DNA of 64,000 nt from Micrococcales bacterium (GCA_021287075.1 JAJTBD010000010.1:1-64000), one strand, 5' to 3'; shown: positions 53,574 through 64,000, counted from the stretch's first letter. A program made the numbers and translations. The notes: a model not told the origin generated them from the sequence alone.

Positions 53574-54389
53574 CTACGGCACACGAGGAGGTTCCTCCGG
53601 GTCCCGTCGGGTGAAGCGTTGCATGTTGCGTCGGACGTTGGTCGCCAACCAGGGTTCCTCATTAGCTGGGTCGGGTGGCTCGTAGCTTGCAGCACGCTTG
53701 ACCAGGGCCTCGTAGAGCACTTCGACGATGTTGTAGAGGTCCCAGAACCTCGGCTGGTCTGGGCTGAAGGCCGGGTCGTCGCCGCCTCGGACAGCTTCGA
53801 TGAGTGCCCAGATCACGTTCACAAGCGCGTCGTCGTTGGCGAAGACCTCGCGGATGCACTCACTTCGCGGGTGGGGCACATCGATGCGGCGCTCTCTGAC
53901 CTCAGTGACGACGCGCTCCACGACCTGAACCTGCACTGCACCGTCGCGATGGGCTCGGCGGTCTTCATACGCAGCCTTGCGGCAAGCCGGGGAGCAGTAG
54001 ATGCGCGGCCTGCCCGTCGGCTTCACATCCTTGAGCTTGCCGCCGCAGCGGGCGCACTTCGTCGGCAGCTCCACGGAGCGGCCGATTCGGGTCGTGCGGT
54101 CAAGACGCCGTTGTCTGGCCTTGTGCAGTTCACGGAGCCGGGCCGCTTCGTGTGGGCGAAGCTCGCTTAGGAGCACGATCAGGCGTTGCTCCATCGCCCG
54201 CTGCCCAGGCCTTCCAAGTTCGTCGCTCGGCGCGGCGAAGAACCTGTCGAGTACCTGGCCGTTCAGGGTGGGGATCGCCGCGGTGGCTTCGAGGAGTTCG
54301 TCTTCGTCGCCGGATTCGAGGGCGGCGAGCCATCGCTGGTAGCGGGCGTCGAACTCCGCCTCGTCGGGGTCGTAGCGTTTGAGGGCCAT
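53574..54389 (-). CDS. Zinc-finger hypothetical protein of the island (271 aa)
   Basis: A Cys cluster near residues 112-138 (CARCGGKLKD and YCSPACRKAAYEDRRA) forms a treble-clef-like zinc finger of the kind found in replication and recombination accessory proteins. The N-terminal half is helical and charged, and the C-terminal part is acidic and Trp-rich. It is divergent from the recombinase across a palindrome. It may be an accessory or directionality factor for the island; this is inference from position only. Confidence 0.7.
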   Translation of the reverse strand: MALKRYDPDEAEFDARYQRWLAALESGDEDELLEATAAIPTLNGQVLDRFFAAPSDELGRPGQRAMEQRLIVLLSELRPHEAARLRELHKARQRRLDRTTRIGRSVELPTKCARCGGKLKDVKPTGRPRIYCSPACRKAAYEDRRAHRDGAVQVQVVERVVTEVRERRIDVPHPRSECIREVFANDDALVNVIWALIEAVRGGDDPAFSPDQPRFWDLYNIVEVLYEALVKRAASYEPPDPANEEPWLATNVRRNMQRFTRRDPEEPPRVP

Positions 54390-54398
54390 GCTCTACGG

Positions 54399-54422
54399 TA
54401 CGTCGGTTTCGTTACCGACGTA
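54399..54422. promoter_or_regulatory. Palindrome between the zinc-finger gene and the recombinase side
   Basis: TACGTCGGT, TTCGTT, ACCGACGTA is a perfect inverted repeat 10 nt upstream of the zinc-finger start codon. A probable operator in the divergent region. Confidence 0.55.
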
Positions 54423-54523
54423 AGTGGCGAATCCTCGATGTGCAAGACGCGTGTCGTCTCTGTGAGGAACGATCGTGGAGCGAGTTTTCGTGCATCGTGC
54501 GGGCGGGCGTGCACCTGTCTTTC

Positions 54524-54805
54524 ATGGTTGACGAGGCGAGGAATCGGCGGCTGCGGGCGACGCGGCGGGATGATCCTGACCTGGGCAAGCTCATCGAGTG
54601 GGTACTCGGCATCGCCGACGCTCGACATCGAGCCTGGGTCGCTGGCGAAGCCGATCCCTTCGGCCTCCCACCGCCTGACGGTCTCGCGGAGTCACCTTCG
54701 GCCTTCGGTTTGTCAGGGGTGCGCGAGAGAATCGAGACCAAGCACCACTCCGGCAAGGAGGCCAACCATGAGCATCGTCACCAGCGTCGCATCCGGGTCG
54801 CGTGA
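54524..54805 (+). CDS. Possible small protein upstream of the recombinase (93 aa)
   Basis: An open frame with DDPDLGKLIEWVLGIADARH and a Gly/Pro/Ser-rich end. It overlaps the first 38 nt of the recombinase in another frame. No family recognised and no strong ribosome site at ATG 54524, so this could be a non-coding leader. Confidence 0.35.
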   Translation: MVDEARNRRLRATRRDDPDLGKLIEWVLGIADARHRAWVAGEADPFGLPPPDGLAESPSAFGLSGVRERIETKHHSGKEANHEHRHQRRIRVA

Positions 54806-56585
54806 CGCCACAGCTGAGGCCCCTGCGCTGCTCGCGGTGTCCTACCTGCGTGTCTCGACGCGGGAGCAGGCCGAGCGCGGCGGCACCGACGAGGGCTTTT
54901 CGATCCCCGCGCAGCGCGAGGCCAACGCTCGGAAGGCCGCAGAACTGGGTGCGCGGGTCGTGCGGGAGTTCGTGGACGCTGGGGAGTCGGCGCGGTCGGC
55001 GGATCGCGACGGGTTGCAGGAGATGCTCGCGTTCATCACCGCAACCCGGGTGACCTTCTGTATCGTGCACAAGCTTGATCGGCTCGCCCGCAACCGCGCG
55101 GATGACGTGAAGATTCACGAAGCTCTCCTCGCCGCAGGCGTCACCTTGGTGTCGGCGACGGAGTCCATCGACCAGACGCCGTCGGGGATGCTGGTGCACG
55201 GCATCATGTCGTCCATTGCGGAGTTCTACAGCCGCAACCTCGCCACCGAGGTCACCAAAGGACTGACACAGAAGCTCGCACAAGGCGGCACGCCGATGCG
55301 CGCCCCGGTCGGGTACCTCAACGTGCGCCGTACCGACGATCAAGGCCGCGAGATTCGCACCGTCGAGGTCGATCCCGAACGCGCACCGCTGATTCGGTGG
55401 GCGTTCGAGACCTACGCCAAGGGAGAGACCTCCGTCACCAGGCTGTTGCGTGACCTCACTGCGCGCGGCCTGACGACCGTGCCGACGCCGAAACGACCGC
55501 CAAAGCCGTTGGGGAAGAACACGCTCTACAAGCTGCTCACAAACCCGTACTACGCCGGGGTGATCCGCTACAAGGGGGCACTGCATCCCGGCGCGCATGA
55601 GCCGTTGATCGAGCCCGCGCTGTTCGATCAGGTGCAATCGCTGCTGAAGGCGCGCAACGCGAGGATGACGCGGCACGTCCAGCACGCGCACCATCTGAAG
55701 GGGTTGCTGCACTGCGGCAGTTGCGGGTCGCGGATGCTGCTCGACTTCGCGACGAACCCGCGCGGCACCACATACGCCTACTTCATCTGCTCGGGTCGTG
55801 CAGCGAAGAAGACGAACTGCACCCGCCGCGCTGTGCCCGTCCAGGTTGCCGAGCGGCTGGTTGAGGACTCCTACCGCGATATCACGATCAGCGAGGCCGA
55901 CTACCGACACCTCGCCGCCGAAGTCGATGCCGCGTTCGATGAGCAGAGCGCCGGTCGGGATCAGGAGTTCGCCGACCTCACCGCCAACCGGGCACGCCTC
56001 GAAGCAGAGAGCGACAAGCTTCTCGCGGCGCACTTCGCCGATGCGATCGACTTACCGACGTTGAAGCGCCACCAGGACCGTATCCGTGTGGGCCTCGCTG
56101 ACATCGAGCAGCGCCTCGCCCAGCATGACGAACACCACTCCGGGGCACGGGCGTTCCTCCAGGACTCCCTCCGGCTGCTGACGGACGCTCACCGCGCCTA
56201 CGCGTATTCGGATGACGGGAACCGGAGACTCGCGAACCAGGCGTTCTACACGCGACTGGAGATCACCGACGACGAGCAGCTACGCCCACGCCTCGCCGAA
56301 CCGTTCGCCACCATCGTCAACGAGGCGGACACCGCCACGGACAGCAAGAAGTCCAAACGGGGACACTCAACATCTTCCGATGTCGCGTGTTCCCGTAAGA
56401 CACTTTGGGTGGAGCCAAGGGGACTCGAACCCCTAACCCCCTGCTTGCAAAGCAGGTGCGCTACCAATTGCGCCATGGCCCCGGGTGGAGCCGTGGCTCC
56501 GGGTGAACGTCAGTTGGCGTTCGGGTCGATCGGCTGGGGCAGCGAGGCCTCGCCGGTCTGCCTGGGAGTCATGTCGGTCGCCTGA
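54768..56585 (+). CDS. Large serine recombinase, reading through into tRNA-Ala (605 aa as integrated)
   Basis: Site-specific integrase of the island. The N-terminal resolvase domain has YLRVSTREQAERG with the nucleophile Ser near residue 26 and DRLARNRADD. A recombinase domain (APVGYLN...VTRLLRDLTARG) and a zinc ribbon (LLHCGSCGSRMLLDF...YFICSGRAAKKTNCTRR) follow, then a coiled-coil region. ATG 54768 has AAGGAGG 6 nt upstream. After residue 549 (Glu at 56412-56414) the chain is translated tRNA-Ala DNA and host sequence until 56585, so the natural C-terminus is missing. In the circular form it would continue at 44074 (or 44171) into an HTH. Confidence 0.9.
   Translation: MSIVTSVASGSRDATAEAPALLAVSYLRVSTREQAERGGTDEGFSIPAQREANARKAAELGARVVREFVDAGESARSADRDGLQEMLAFITATRVTFCIVHKLDRLARNRADDVKIHEALLAAGVTLVSATESIDQTPSGMLVHGIMSSIAEFYSRNLATEVTKGLTQKLAQGGTPMRAPVGYLNVRRTDDQGREIRTVEVDPERAPLIRWAFETYAKGETSVTRLLRDLTARGLTTVPTPKRPPKPLGKNTLYKLLTNPYYAGVIRYKGALHPGAHEPLIEPALFDQVQSLLKARNARMTRHVQHAHHLKGLLHCGSCGSRMLLDFATNPRGTTYAYFICSGRAAKKTNCTRRAVPVQVAERLVEDSYRDITISEADYRHLAAEVDAAFDEQSAGRDQEFADLTANRARLEAESDKLLAAHFADAIDLPTLKRHQDRIRVGLADIEQRLAQHDEHHSGARAFLQDSLRLLTDAHRAYAYSDDGNRRLANQAFYTRLEITDDEQLRPRLAEPFATIVNEADTATDSKKSKRGHSTSSDVACSRKTLWVEPRGLEPLTPCLQSRCATNCAMAPGGAVAPGERQLAFGSIGWGSEASPVCLGVMSVA
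56407..56426. other. attR at the 3' end of tRNA-Ala
   Basis: GGGTGGAG (56407-56414) matches 44066-44073, and GGAGCCAAGGGGACTC (56411-56426) matches 44160-44175 with one difference. The site is inside the recombinase reading frame and overlaps the last bases of the tRNA. Confidence 0.65.
56410..56482 (-). tRNA. tRNA-Ala (anticodon TGC)
   Basis: On the minus strand: acceptor GGGGCCA/TGGCTCC, discriminator A, anticodon stem CCTGC/GCAGG with loop TTTGCAA (anticodon TGC), and TpsiC arm GGTTCGAGTCC. CCA is not encoded (followed by CCC). The 3' end is the integration point of the island to the left. Confidence 0.95.
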
Positions 56586-56680
56586 CCCCACGCCTCCTGG
56601 TGGGTGCGCTGCTGGTCCATCTTCTTGCGTGCCCATGTGGCACCGACAGCGGTCGCAGCAAGGATGAGGAGCTTCTTCAT
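56510..56680 (-). CDS. DLW-39-like small protein (56 aa)
   Basis: Short protein with MKKLLILAATAVGATWARKK at the N-terminus, one short hydrophobic stretch and then DQQRTHQEAWGQATD. It matches the actinobacterial DLW-39 family in length and location, between tRNA-Ile and tRNA-Ala after gyrA, although the name-giving triplet reads EAW here. AGGAGGT lies 6 nt before ATG 56680. Function unknown. Confidence 0.75.
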   Translation of the reverse strand: MKKLLILAATAVGATWARKKMDQQRTHQEAWGQATDMTPRQTGEASLPQPIDPNAN

Positions 56681-56721
56681 GGTCGGACCTCCTGGTTCGC
56701 CTGTGGAAGCGAGATCGGGAT

Positions 56722-56798
56722 TGGTGGGCCTAACAGGACTTGAACCTGTGGCCTCTTCCTTATCAGGGAAGCGCTCTAACCGTCTGAGCTATAGGCCC
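56722..56798 (-). tRNA. tRNA-Ile (anticodon GAT)
   Basis: On the minus strand: acceptor GGGCCTA/TAGGCCC, anticodon stem CTTCC/GGAAG with loop CTGATAA (anticodon GAT), TpsiC arm GGTTCAAGTCC, and encoded CCA (56722-56724). Conserved location downstream of gyrA in Actinobacteria. Confidence 0.95.
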
Positions 56799-56880
56799 GT
56801 GTCCCAATCTCCGCTGGCGTCCGCGGGGGACGCACCGCACGAGGTTACCTCACGCTCACGGGCGGCACCAAAACGGGGAG

Positions 56881-56916
56881 GTATGCCGCCGCTTGGCCGG
56901 TCCGCGGGCGGCATAC
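56881..56916. repeat. Inverted GTATGCC/GGCATAC pair upstream of tRNA-Ile
   Basis: GTATGCCGCC and GGCGGCATAC form a 10-bp stem with a 16-nt loop. It lies between the TIGR03086 gene and the tRNA and probably terminates the upstream transcript. Confidence 0.55.
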
Positions 56917-57034
56917 CTGCTCGTCGTCGTGGGTGAGAAGGGGGCGCCGAGGGCGGCTCGGAGGTCACCCGCTGGGAGGTCGATGTGGGCCTATCTGGCT
57001 ATCTAGACTCCTTGCTAGAGAGTCGCAGACAACG

Positions 57035-57619
57035 TCATCGAGGCGCCCACGCGGGGTCGCGGCCGACCAGTCCCATCAGCCGGTCGACACCGCTCGCGTC
57101 GGCCGGGACGGGGACGCGCGGGCCGTACTGGCCGCTCGAGGCGAGCATGTCGGCGATCGGCTCCATACCGTCGGCCATGCCGGCGCAGACGGCATCGTCG
57201 AGGGCGGGCTCCTGGCCGCTGGCCTTGGCCAGGTCCCACGTGTGGATGAGCACGTCGGCGGTATAGAAGCGGGTGATCGCCGTGGCCAGCGGCATCTCGC
57301 CGGTGTGGGGGTTGGCAAAGCTGCGCTCGGCCGTCGTGGGGTCGTCGAGCAGGGCCTGCACGTCCTCGCAACGCTGGCGCCACGCGGCGGGCGGGTCCTC
57401 GTCGACGTCGGCCACCTCGCCCACCTCGACACCCGCGCCAGCGAGGAAACCGGGCAGCCACTCGATGAGGTGGCGCACCACGTCGATCGCTGCCCAGCCC
57501 TCCGGCGGAGCGGGCGCCTGCCAGTCGGCGACACCCTCGGCGATGTCATGGAAGTGCTCTGCGATCTCCCGGTGCCACTGGGCCGGGTCGCCCTGGGTCA
57601 GGTCGTGGGGGTCGGTCAT
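57035..57619 (-). CDS. TIGR03086-type metal-binding (DinB/maleylpyruvate-isomerase-like) protein (194 aa)
   Basis: Four-helix bundle with the conserved first helix motif WAAIDVVRHLIEWLPGFLAG and the second metal-site motif ADVLIHTWDLAKASG, whose His residues are typical ligands. Thiol-dependent transferase activity is known for some relatives, but the substrate here is unknown. Its ATG overlaps the stop of the broken SRPBCC gene by 4 nt. Confidence 0.85.
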   Translation of the reverse strand: MTDPHDLTQGDPAQWHREIAEHFHDIAEGVADWQAPAPPEGWAAIDVVRHLIEWLPGFLAGAGVEVGEVADVDEDPPAAWRQRCEDVQALLDDPTTAERSFANPHTGEMPLATAITRFYTADVLIHTWDLAKASGQEPALDDAVCAGMADGMEPIADMLASSGQYGPRVPVPADASGVDRLMGLVGRDPAWAPR

Positions 57620-58044
57620 CGGGACTGCTCCTTGAGGATCTGGTCGAGGGCGGCATACCCCGACTGGATGCCGGACTCACAGCCGGAGGCGATCATCCGG
57701 TCGCGCGCCTCGACGTTGTCGTAGGCGGAGGAGGTGCGCAACAGGCAGCGCCCGTCGGGCTGGTCCTCGAGGGTGAGGGTCTCGAGGGAGACGTCGTCGG
57801 GCCACGCGGCATACGTGAAGGTCTGGACGATCCGGCCGGGGCGCACCTCGTGGAAGGAGCCGTAGAAGACGAACTCCTCGTCGCCGCGCCCGGAGGTGAA
57901 CTGTCACTCGCCGCCGGTGCGGCACTCCCAGCGGTCGATGCGGGTCTCGATGTCGGCCGGCCCGATCCAGCGGGCGAAGATCTCGGGGTCCTCGTGGGCG
58001 CGCTGGACGAGGGCCGCGGGGGCGTCAAACTCGCCTCTTGTCAA
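57616..58044 (-). pseudogene. SRPBCC/AHSA1-type protein with an in-frame TGA
   Basis: The reading frame gives a START-like lipid-binding fold in two parts: IFARWIGPADIETRIDRWEC up to RTGGE, then after TGA (57904-57906) QFTSGRGDEEFVFYGSFHE through the terminal helix SGIQSGYAALDQIL. Frame and family pattern are continuous across the stop, where a Trp or Tyr codon would be expected. Start TTG 58044 is inferred. Either a nonsense mutation or a single-base sequence error. Confidence 0.65.
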
Positions 58045-58058
58045 CCGTTTGGTTGAGG

Positions 58059-58153
58059 GGCGATCGTGCCCAAGTGGGCTAGAAGGCGGGGCGGAACTCG
58101 CCACTTGGCTCAACGGGGGGCGGGGGCGGAACTCGCCAATTGGGTGAAGGGGG
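58059..58153. repeat. Composite dispersed intergenic repeat
   Basis: GCGATCGTGCCCAAGTGGGC (58059 on) is followed by GAACTCGCCACTTGGCTCAA at 58094 and the variant GAACTCGCCAATTGGGTGAA at 58129. The same building blocks in the same order occur on the reverse strand at 19154-19271, which supports a real repeat family with palindromic cores. Confidence 0.6.
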
Positions 58154-58171
58154 AGGCCCCCAAGAATGCGG

Positions 58172-58202
58172 GTATGCCGCGGGGCTGGGCCCCGCGGCAT
58201 AC
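58172..58202. terminator. Perfect hairpin ending the gyrB-gyrA-DUF3566 region
   Basis: GTATGCCGCGGGGC, TGG, GCCCCGCGGCATAC: a 14-bp perfect stem 39 nt after the DUF3566 stop on the minus strand. Its ends are the GTATGCC heptamer. Confidence 0.65.
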
Positions 58203-58240
58203 CGCGTCTGTTGTGTGGAGCTGTGGTGCTGTGGTGACCC

Positions 58241-58663
58241 TCAGTCGTCAGTGAAGGTGAGCTGGAGGCCGCCGACGAGCGAGCTGCACAGGTTGTAGAG
58301 GAAGGCGCCGAGGGTGGCCAGCGCCGTCATGAGGATGACGTCGAGGACCGCGATGACGACCGAGAGGGAGAGCACCCGGCCGAAGCCGAGGAAGTCCATC
58401 AGGTCGAACTTGTTCTCGCCGTCCTGGATGACCGAGCCGACGAGCTCGTTGACCTGGTCGAAGACGCCCATGCCCTTGAGGATCATCCACAGCACCGCCA
58501 TCATCACGACGCCGGCGATGCCCATCGCGACCGAGAGCAGGAAGGCGGTCTTCATCGCCGACCAGGGGTCGACCCGCGAGAGCGTCAGGCGGACCCGGCG
58601 CTGGGGAGCGCCCGTGGCGGACGTGCCGACGGAGTCGGGCCCGGTGACGGTGCTGCTGCTCAC
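58241..58663 (-). CDS. DUF3566 membrane protein (140 aa)
   Basis: Conserved actinobacterial protein encoded after gyrA. Family start [20 protein letters not shown], two membrane helices (about 42-65 and 100-124), and the loop [17 protein letters not shown]. The C-terminus is GLQLTFTDD. Overlaps the gyrA stop by 4 nt. Function is unproven; its place suggests the division/envelope apparatus. Confidence 0.9.
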   Translation of the reverse strand: MSSSTVTGPDSVGTSATGAPQRRVRLTLSRVDPWSAMKTAFLLSVAMGIAGVVMMAVLWMILKGMGVFDQVNELVGSVIQDGENKFDLMDFLGFGRVLSLSVVIAVLDVILMTALATLGAFLYNLCSSLVGGLQLTFTDD

Positions 58664-61443
58664 TTGCTGCCTCCTGCGGTGTCATCCGAGCCGGTGCCCT
58701 CGTCGGCACCGTCCTCCTCGGACGCGGCGTTGGTGGACTCAGAGCCGGTGGCCTCGGAGTCCTCGGTCACAGCCTCCCCCACGGGAGACTCTGCTGTCAC
58801 ATCGGTCTCGACCGACGTGTCGCCGCCCTCGACCTGGCCACCATTGTCGCCGGAGTCCTCGCCGGAGGCGATCTCTTCGTCGACGACACGCTCGTGGTTG
58901 CGGGTCACGGCCACGATCTGGTCGCCCTTGCCCGGCGTCGCATACTTCACGCCCTGGGTGTTGCGGCCGGTCAGGCGCACCTCGTCGGCGCGGGAGCGGA
59001 CGATCTTGCCCTTCTCCATCACGACCATGACCTCGTCGCCGTCGTTGATCGTCAGCGCGCCGACGATGTCGCCGCCCTTGTCGGACTGCTTGGCGACGGT
59101 CACACCGAGAATGCCGCGACCCTTGGCGGTCCACTCGCTCGACTTGGTGCGCTTGGCCAGGCCGTTCTCGAAGACGACGAAGACGTCGGGGTCCTCGCCG
59201 GCCTTGACCACCGACATCGACAGCAGCGAGTCGCCGGCGCGGAACTTCATGCCGGTCACACCCGAGGTCGAGCGGCCCATCGGCCGCAGCGTGGCGTCGT
59301 CGGCGTGGAAGCGGGCCGACTGGCCCTTGCGGGAGACCAGCAGCAGGTCGTCCTCGGCGCTGACCAGCTGGGCGCCGACGAGCCGGTCCTCGTCGCGCAG
59401 GTTGACCGCGATCAGGCCGCCGGAGCGCGGCGAGTCGTAGTCGCCCAGGCGCGTCTTCTTGACCAGGCCGCGCTCGGTGGCGAGCACGAGATAGTCGGCG
59501 TCGTCGTAGTGGCGGATCGCAAGCACCTGCGCGATGTGCTCGTCGGGCTGGAAGGCCAGCAGGTTGGCCACGTGCTGGCCCTTGCCGTCACGCCCCGCCT
59601 CGGGCAGGTCATAGGCCTTGGCCCGATAGACCCGGCCGAGCGTGGTGAAGAACAGCAGCCAGTGGTGGGAGGTCGTGGTGAAGAAGTGCTCCACGATGTC
59701 GTCGCCGCGCAGCGCAGCGCCGCGCACGCCCTGCCCACCGCGGCGCTGCGAGCGGTACTCGCTGACCTTGGTGCGCTTGGCATAGCCGCCACGGGTGATG
59801 GTGACGACCACGTCCTCCTCGGGGATGAGGTCCTCCATGGACATCTCCCCGCCGTATGCCGCGTCGATCCGGGTGCGCCGCTCGTCACCGAAGCGCTCGA
59901 CGATCTCGGCGAGCTCGTCGGAGATGATCGTGCGCTGGCGCTCGGGCTTGGCCAGGATGTCCTGGTAGTCGGCGATCATCGCGGCGAGCTCGTCGTGCTG
60001 CTCGATGATCTTCTGCCGCTCCAGCGCCGCGAGGCGGCGCAGCTGGAGGTTGAGGATCGCGTTGGCCTGGACCTCGTCGACATCGAGCAGCGCCATCAGG
60101 CCGTCGCGGGCCTCCTCCACGGTCGGCGAGCGCCGGATGAGGGCGATGACCTCGTCGAGCATGTCGAGTGCCTTGAGGAAGCCGCGCAGGATGTGGATGT
60201 CCTTCTCGGCCTTGGCCAGGCGGAACTGCGTGCGCCTGACGATGACCTCGATCTGGTGGGTGACCCAGTGCCGGATGAAGGCGTCGATCGGCAGGGTGCG
60301 CGGCACACCGTCGACCAGGGCGAGCATGTTGGCGCCGAAGGTCGTCTGGAGCTGGGTGTGCTTGTAGAGGTTGTTGAGCACGACCTTGGCGACCGCGTCG
60401 CGCTTGAGCACGATGACCAGACGCTGGCCGGTGCGGCCGGAGGTCTCGTCGCGGATGTCGGCGATGCCGCTGATCTTGCCGTCCTTGACCAGCTCGGCGA
60501 TCTTCTGCGCGAGCGAGTCGGGGTTGACCTGGTAGGGCAGCTCGGAGACGACGAGGCAGACCCGCCCCTGGATCTCCTCGACCTCGACGACCGAGCGCAT
60601 GATGATCGAGCCGCGGCCGGTGCGGTAGGCGTCGTCGATGCCCTTGCGCCCCATGATGAGTGCGCCCGTGGGGAAGTCGGGTCCCTTGATCGAGCGCATG
60701 ACCGCCTCGAGGGTCTCCTCGCGGCCGGCGTCGGGGTGGGCGAGCACCCACTCGGCGGCCTCGGCGACCTCGCGCAGGTTGTGCGGCGGGATCTGGGTGG
60801 CCATGCCGACGGCGATGCCGGCCGAGCCGTTGACGAGCAGGTTGGGGAAGCGCGCCGGCAGGACCGAGGGCTCCTGGGTCTTGCCGTCGTAGTTGGGGAC
60901 GAAGTCGACCGTGTCCTCGTGGATGTCGCGGACCATCTCCATGGCCAGCGGCGCCATCCGGCACTCGGTGTACCGCGGTGCGGCGGCGGGGTCGTCACCG
61001 GGCGAGCCGAAGTTGCCCTGGCCGTCGACGAGCGGGTAGCGCAGCGACCAGTCCTGCACCAGGCGCACGAGGGCGTCATAGATCGCCGAGTCGCCGTGCG
61101 GGTGGAACTGGCCCATCACATCGCCGACGACGCGCGAGCACTTGTTGTAGCCCCGGTCGGGGCGGTAGCCACCGTCATACATCGCGTAGAGCACCCGGCG
61201 GTGCACGGGCTTGAGGCCGTCGCGCACGTCGGGCAGCGCGCGGCTGACGATCACGCTCATCGCGTACTCGATGTAGCTGCGCTGCATCTCGGTGTTGAGG
61301 TCGACCGGCTCGACCCGGTCGGTCTCACCCGGGTTGCGGTCGTGCATCACCGCGCCCTGGTCGTCGGGCGACTCCTCGGTCACCTCCGAGGCACCGTCCT
61401 CGTTGGGGCCCTCGGGGGGCAGACCGTCAGTCGTGTCGCTCAT
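58660..61443 (-). CDS. gyrA: DNA gyrase subunit A (927 aa)
   Basis: Breaks and rejoins DNA during negative supercoiling. The winged-helix region has [19 protein letters not shown] (quinolone-determining region with Ser and Ala as in sensitive enzymes). The catalytic Tyr is in [10 protein letters not shown]. The C-terminal beta-pinwheel starts with the GyrA box QRRGGQG (near 545). The last 80 residues are a Ser/Glu/Asp/Thr-rich acidic tail. ATG 61443. Part of the gyrB-gyrA-DUF3566 order. Confidence 0.97.
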   Translation of the reverse strand: MSDTTDGLPPEGPNEDGASEVTEESPDDQGAVMHDRNPGETDRVEPVDLNTEMQRSYIEYAMSVIVSRALPDVRDGLKPVHRRVLYAMYDGGYRPDRGYNKCSRVVGDVMGQFHPHGDSAIYDALVRLVQDWSLRYPLVDGQGNFGSPGDDPAAAPRYTECRMAPLAMEMVRDIHEDTVDFVPNYDGKTQEPSVLPARFPNLLVNGSAGIAVGMATQIPPHNLREVAEAAEWVLAHPDAGREETLEAVMRSIKGPDFPTGALIMGRKGIDDAYRTGRGSIIMRSVVEVEEIQGRVCLVVSELPYQVNPDSLAQKIAELVKDGKISGIADIRDETSGRTGQRLVIVLKRDAVAKVVLNNLYKHTQLQTTFGANMLALVDGVPRTLPIDAFIRHWVTHQIEVIVRRTQFRLAKAEKDIHILRGFLKALDMLDEVIALIRRSPTVEEARDGLMALLDVDEVQANAILNLQLRRLAALERQKIIEQHDELAAMIADYQDILAKPERQRTIISDELAEIVERFGDERRTRIDAAYGGEMSMEDLIPEEDVVVTITRGGYAKRTKVSEYRSQRRGGQGVRGAALRGDDIVEHFFTTTSHHWLLFFTTLGRVYRAKAYDLPEAGRDGKGQHVANLLAFQPDEHIAQVLAIRHYDDADYLVLATERGLVKKTRLGDYDSPRSGGLIAVNLRDEDRLVGAQLVSAEDDLLLVSRKGQSARFHADDATLRPMGRSTSGVTGMKFRAGDSLLSMSVVKAGEDPDVFVVFENGLAKRTKSSEWTAKGRGILGVTVAKQSDKGGDIVGALTINDGDEVMVVMEKGKIVRSRADEVRLTGRNTQGVKYATPGKGDQIVAVTRNHERVVDEEIASGEDSGDNGGQVEGGDTSVETDVTAESPVGEAVTEDSEATGSESTNAASEEDGADEGTGSDDTAGGSK

Positions 61444-61497
61444 CAGTTCCCTTGTCTCTCAAGGATGTTCGTCGGAAGTTTAGGCTTGGTGGGAGGC

Positions 61498-61603
61498 CCC
61501 ATGAAGGGGTGCAGGCCGCTGGCTGGGTCTGGCGGGAGCGGCCGAGTCCGCGCAGCGGGCGAGCGCCGCGGATGGTTGCGGCCAGCACCCCTTTGTGGGG
61601 TCG
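61498..61603. repeat. Long-range inverted repeat between gyrB and gyrA
   Basis: CCCCATGAAGGGGTGC (61498) is nearly complementary to GCACCCCTTTGTGGGG (61588), with further pairing of GGCCGC inside. It may partially terminate gyrB transcription or structure the gyrBA mRNA leader. Confidence 0.45.
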
Positions 61604-61634
61604 ACCTGACCGGACCCACCTCGCGGCATACGCA

Positions 61635-64000
<2,366 letters not shown>

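Larger units (their letters stand above)
44066..56414. mobile_element. Genomic island integrated at the 3' end of tRNA-Ala(TGC)
   Basis: About 12.3 kb bounded by short repeats of the tRNA 3' end. It holds a large serine recombinase at the tRNA side, a resolvase HTH segment at the far side, a type I restriction-modification operon with extra genes and a zinc-finger protein. No GTATGCC/GGCATAC heptamer was seen inside, while the flanks carry it at 43978 and 56881. Base composition is slightly less GC-rich than the core. Genes on both sides belong to the host. Confidence 0.8.

Noticed and set aside
54440..54523. N-terminal extension of the small upstream protein and of the recombinase
   Set aside because: The recombinase ATG 54768 has a near-perfect AAGGAGG site; the upstream open stretch includes divergent-promoter and palindrome DNA.
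56415..56585. C-terminal 56 residues of the recombinase frame as a real domain
   Set aside because: They are the translation of tRNA-Ala and the antisense of the small DLW-39-like gene; the resemblance to many database entries comes from the shared tRNA sequence.

Overview
The window is high-GC actinobacterial DNA. About 40 kb of it is the conserved block found near the replication origin in Actinobacteria: fhaA-fhaB-pstP-rodA-pbpA-pknA-pknB, pabA/trpG, class E sortase, DUF881, crgA, rhomboid, cyclophilin, then tRNA-Ile, DUF3566, gyrA and gyrB. The gene set and style suggest a member of Micrococcales, perhaps Intrasporangiaceae, but I cannot fix the genus. The origin itself (dnaA/dnaN/recF) should lie beyond the right edge, upstream of gyrB.

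Layout. 1-9373 is an accessory segment ending at the 3' side of tRNA-Leu(CAG). It holds two large unknown genes (397-4046, minus), a frameshifted HEAT-like gene, strong palindromes, a small ribbon-helix-helix-like protein, a degenerate tyrosine-recombinase-like protein and a frameshifted DDE transposase. 9901-19153 is the cell growth and division signalling operon (FHA proteins, PP2C phosphatase, SEDS protein, PBP, two Ser/Thr kinases), with most genes overlapping by 4 nt. 19374-26502 carries envelope and housekeeping genes and, at 23344-23490, an intergenic cluster of DnaA boxes. 26677-36974 is mixed metabolism: an indolepyruvate oxidoreductase fusion, a dehydrogenase, a cation efflux pump, nnrD, a phosphatase, a decayed nitronate monooxygenase and a HAD hydrolase. 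36974-41187 is a glycerol module (SorC-type regulator divergent from glpD-glpF-glpK). 41315-43903 holds an MDR oxidoreductase, ohr, ohrR with an operator, and a PPOX flavoprotein.

44066-56414 is a roughly 12.3 kb island inserted at the 3' end of tRNA-Ala(TGC). It has a seven-gene overlapping minus-strand operon: TIGR04255 protein, HTH protein, unknown protein, HsdM, HsdS, HsdR and a trypsin-like protease. It also has a zinc-finger protein and a large serine recombinase. The recombinase frame runs out of the island into the tRNA gene, while a resolvase-type HTH segment lies in frame just inside the opposite end. The excised circle would therefore encode a longer recombinase carrying an HTH domain: integration splits the gene.

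A heptamer GTATGCC/GGCATAC, often in inverted pairs that form hairpins, is very common in the core DNA. I found none in the tRNA-Ala island and one in the left segment (9241, near its right edge), so it marks native versus acquired DNA.

Decayed genes: the HEAT-like gene (4-bp duplication), the DDE transposase (frameshift), a nitronate monooxygenase (internal deletion) and an AHSA1-type SRPBCC protein (internal TGA).
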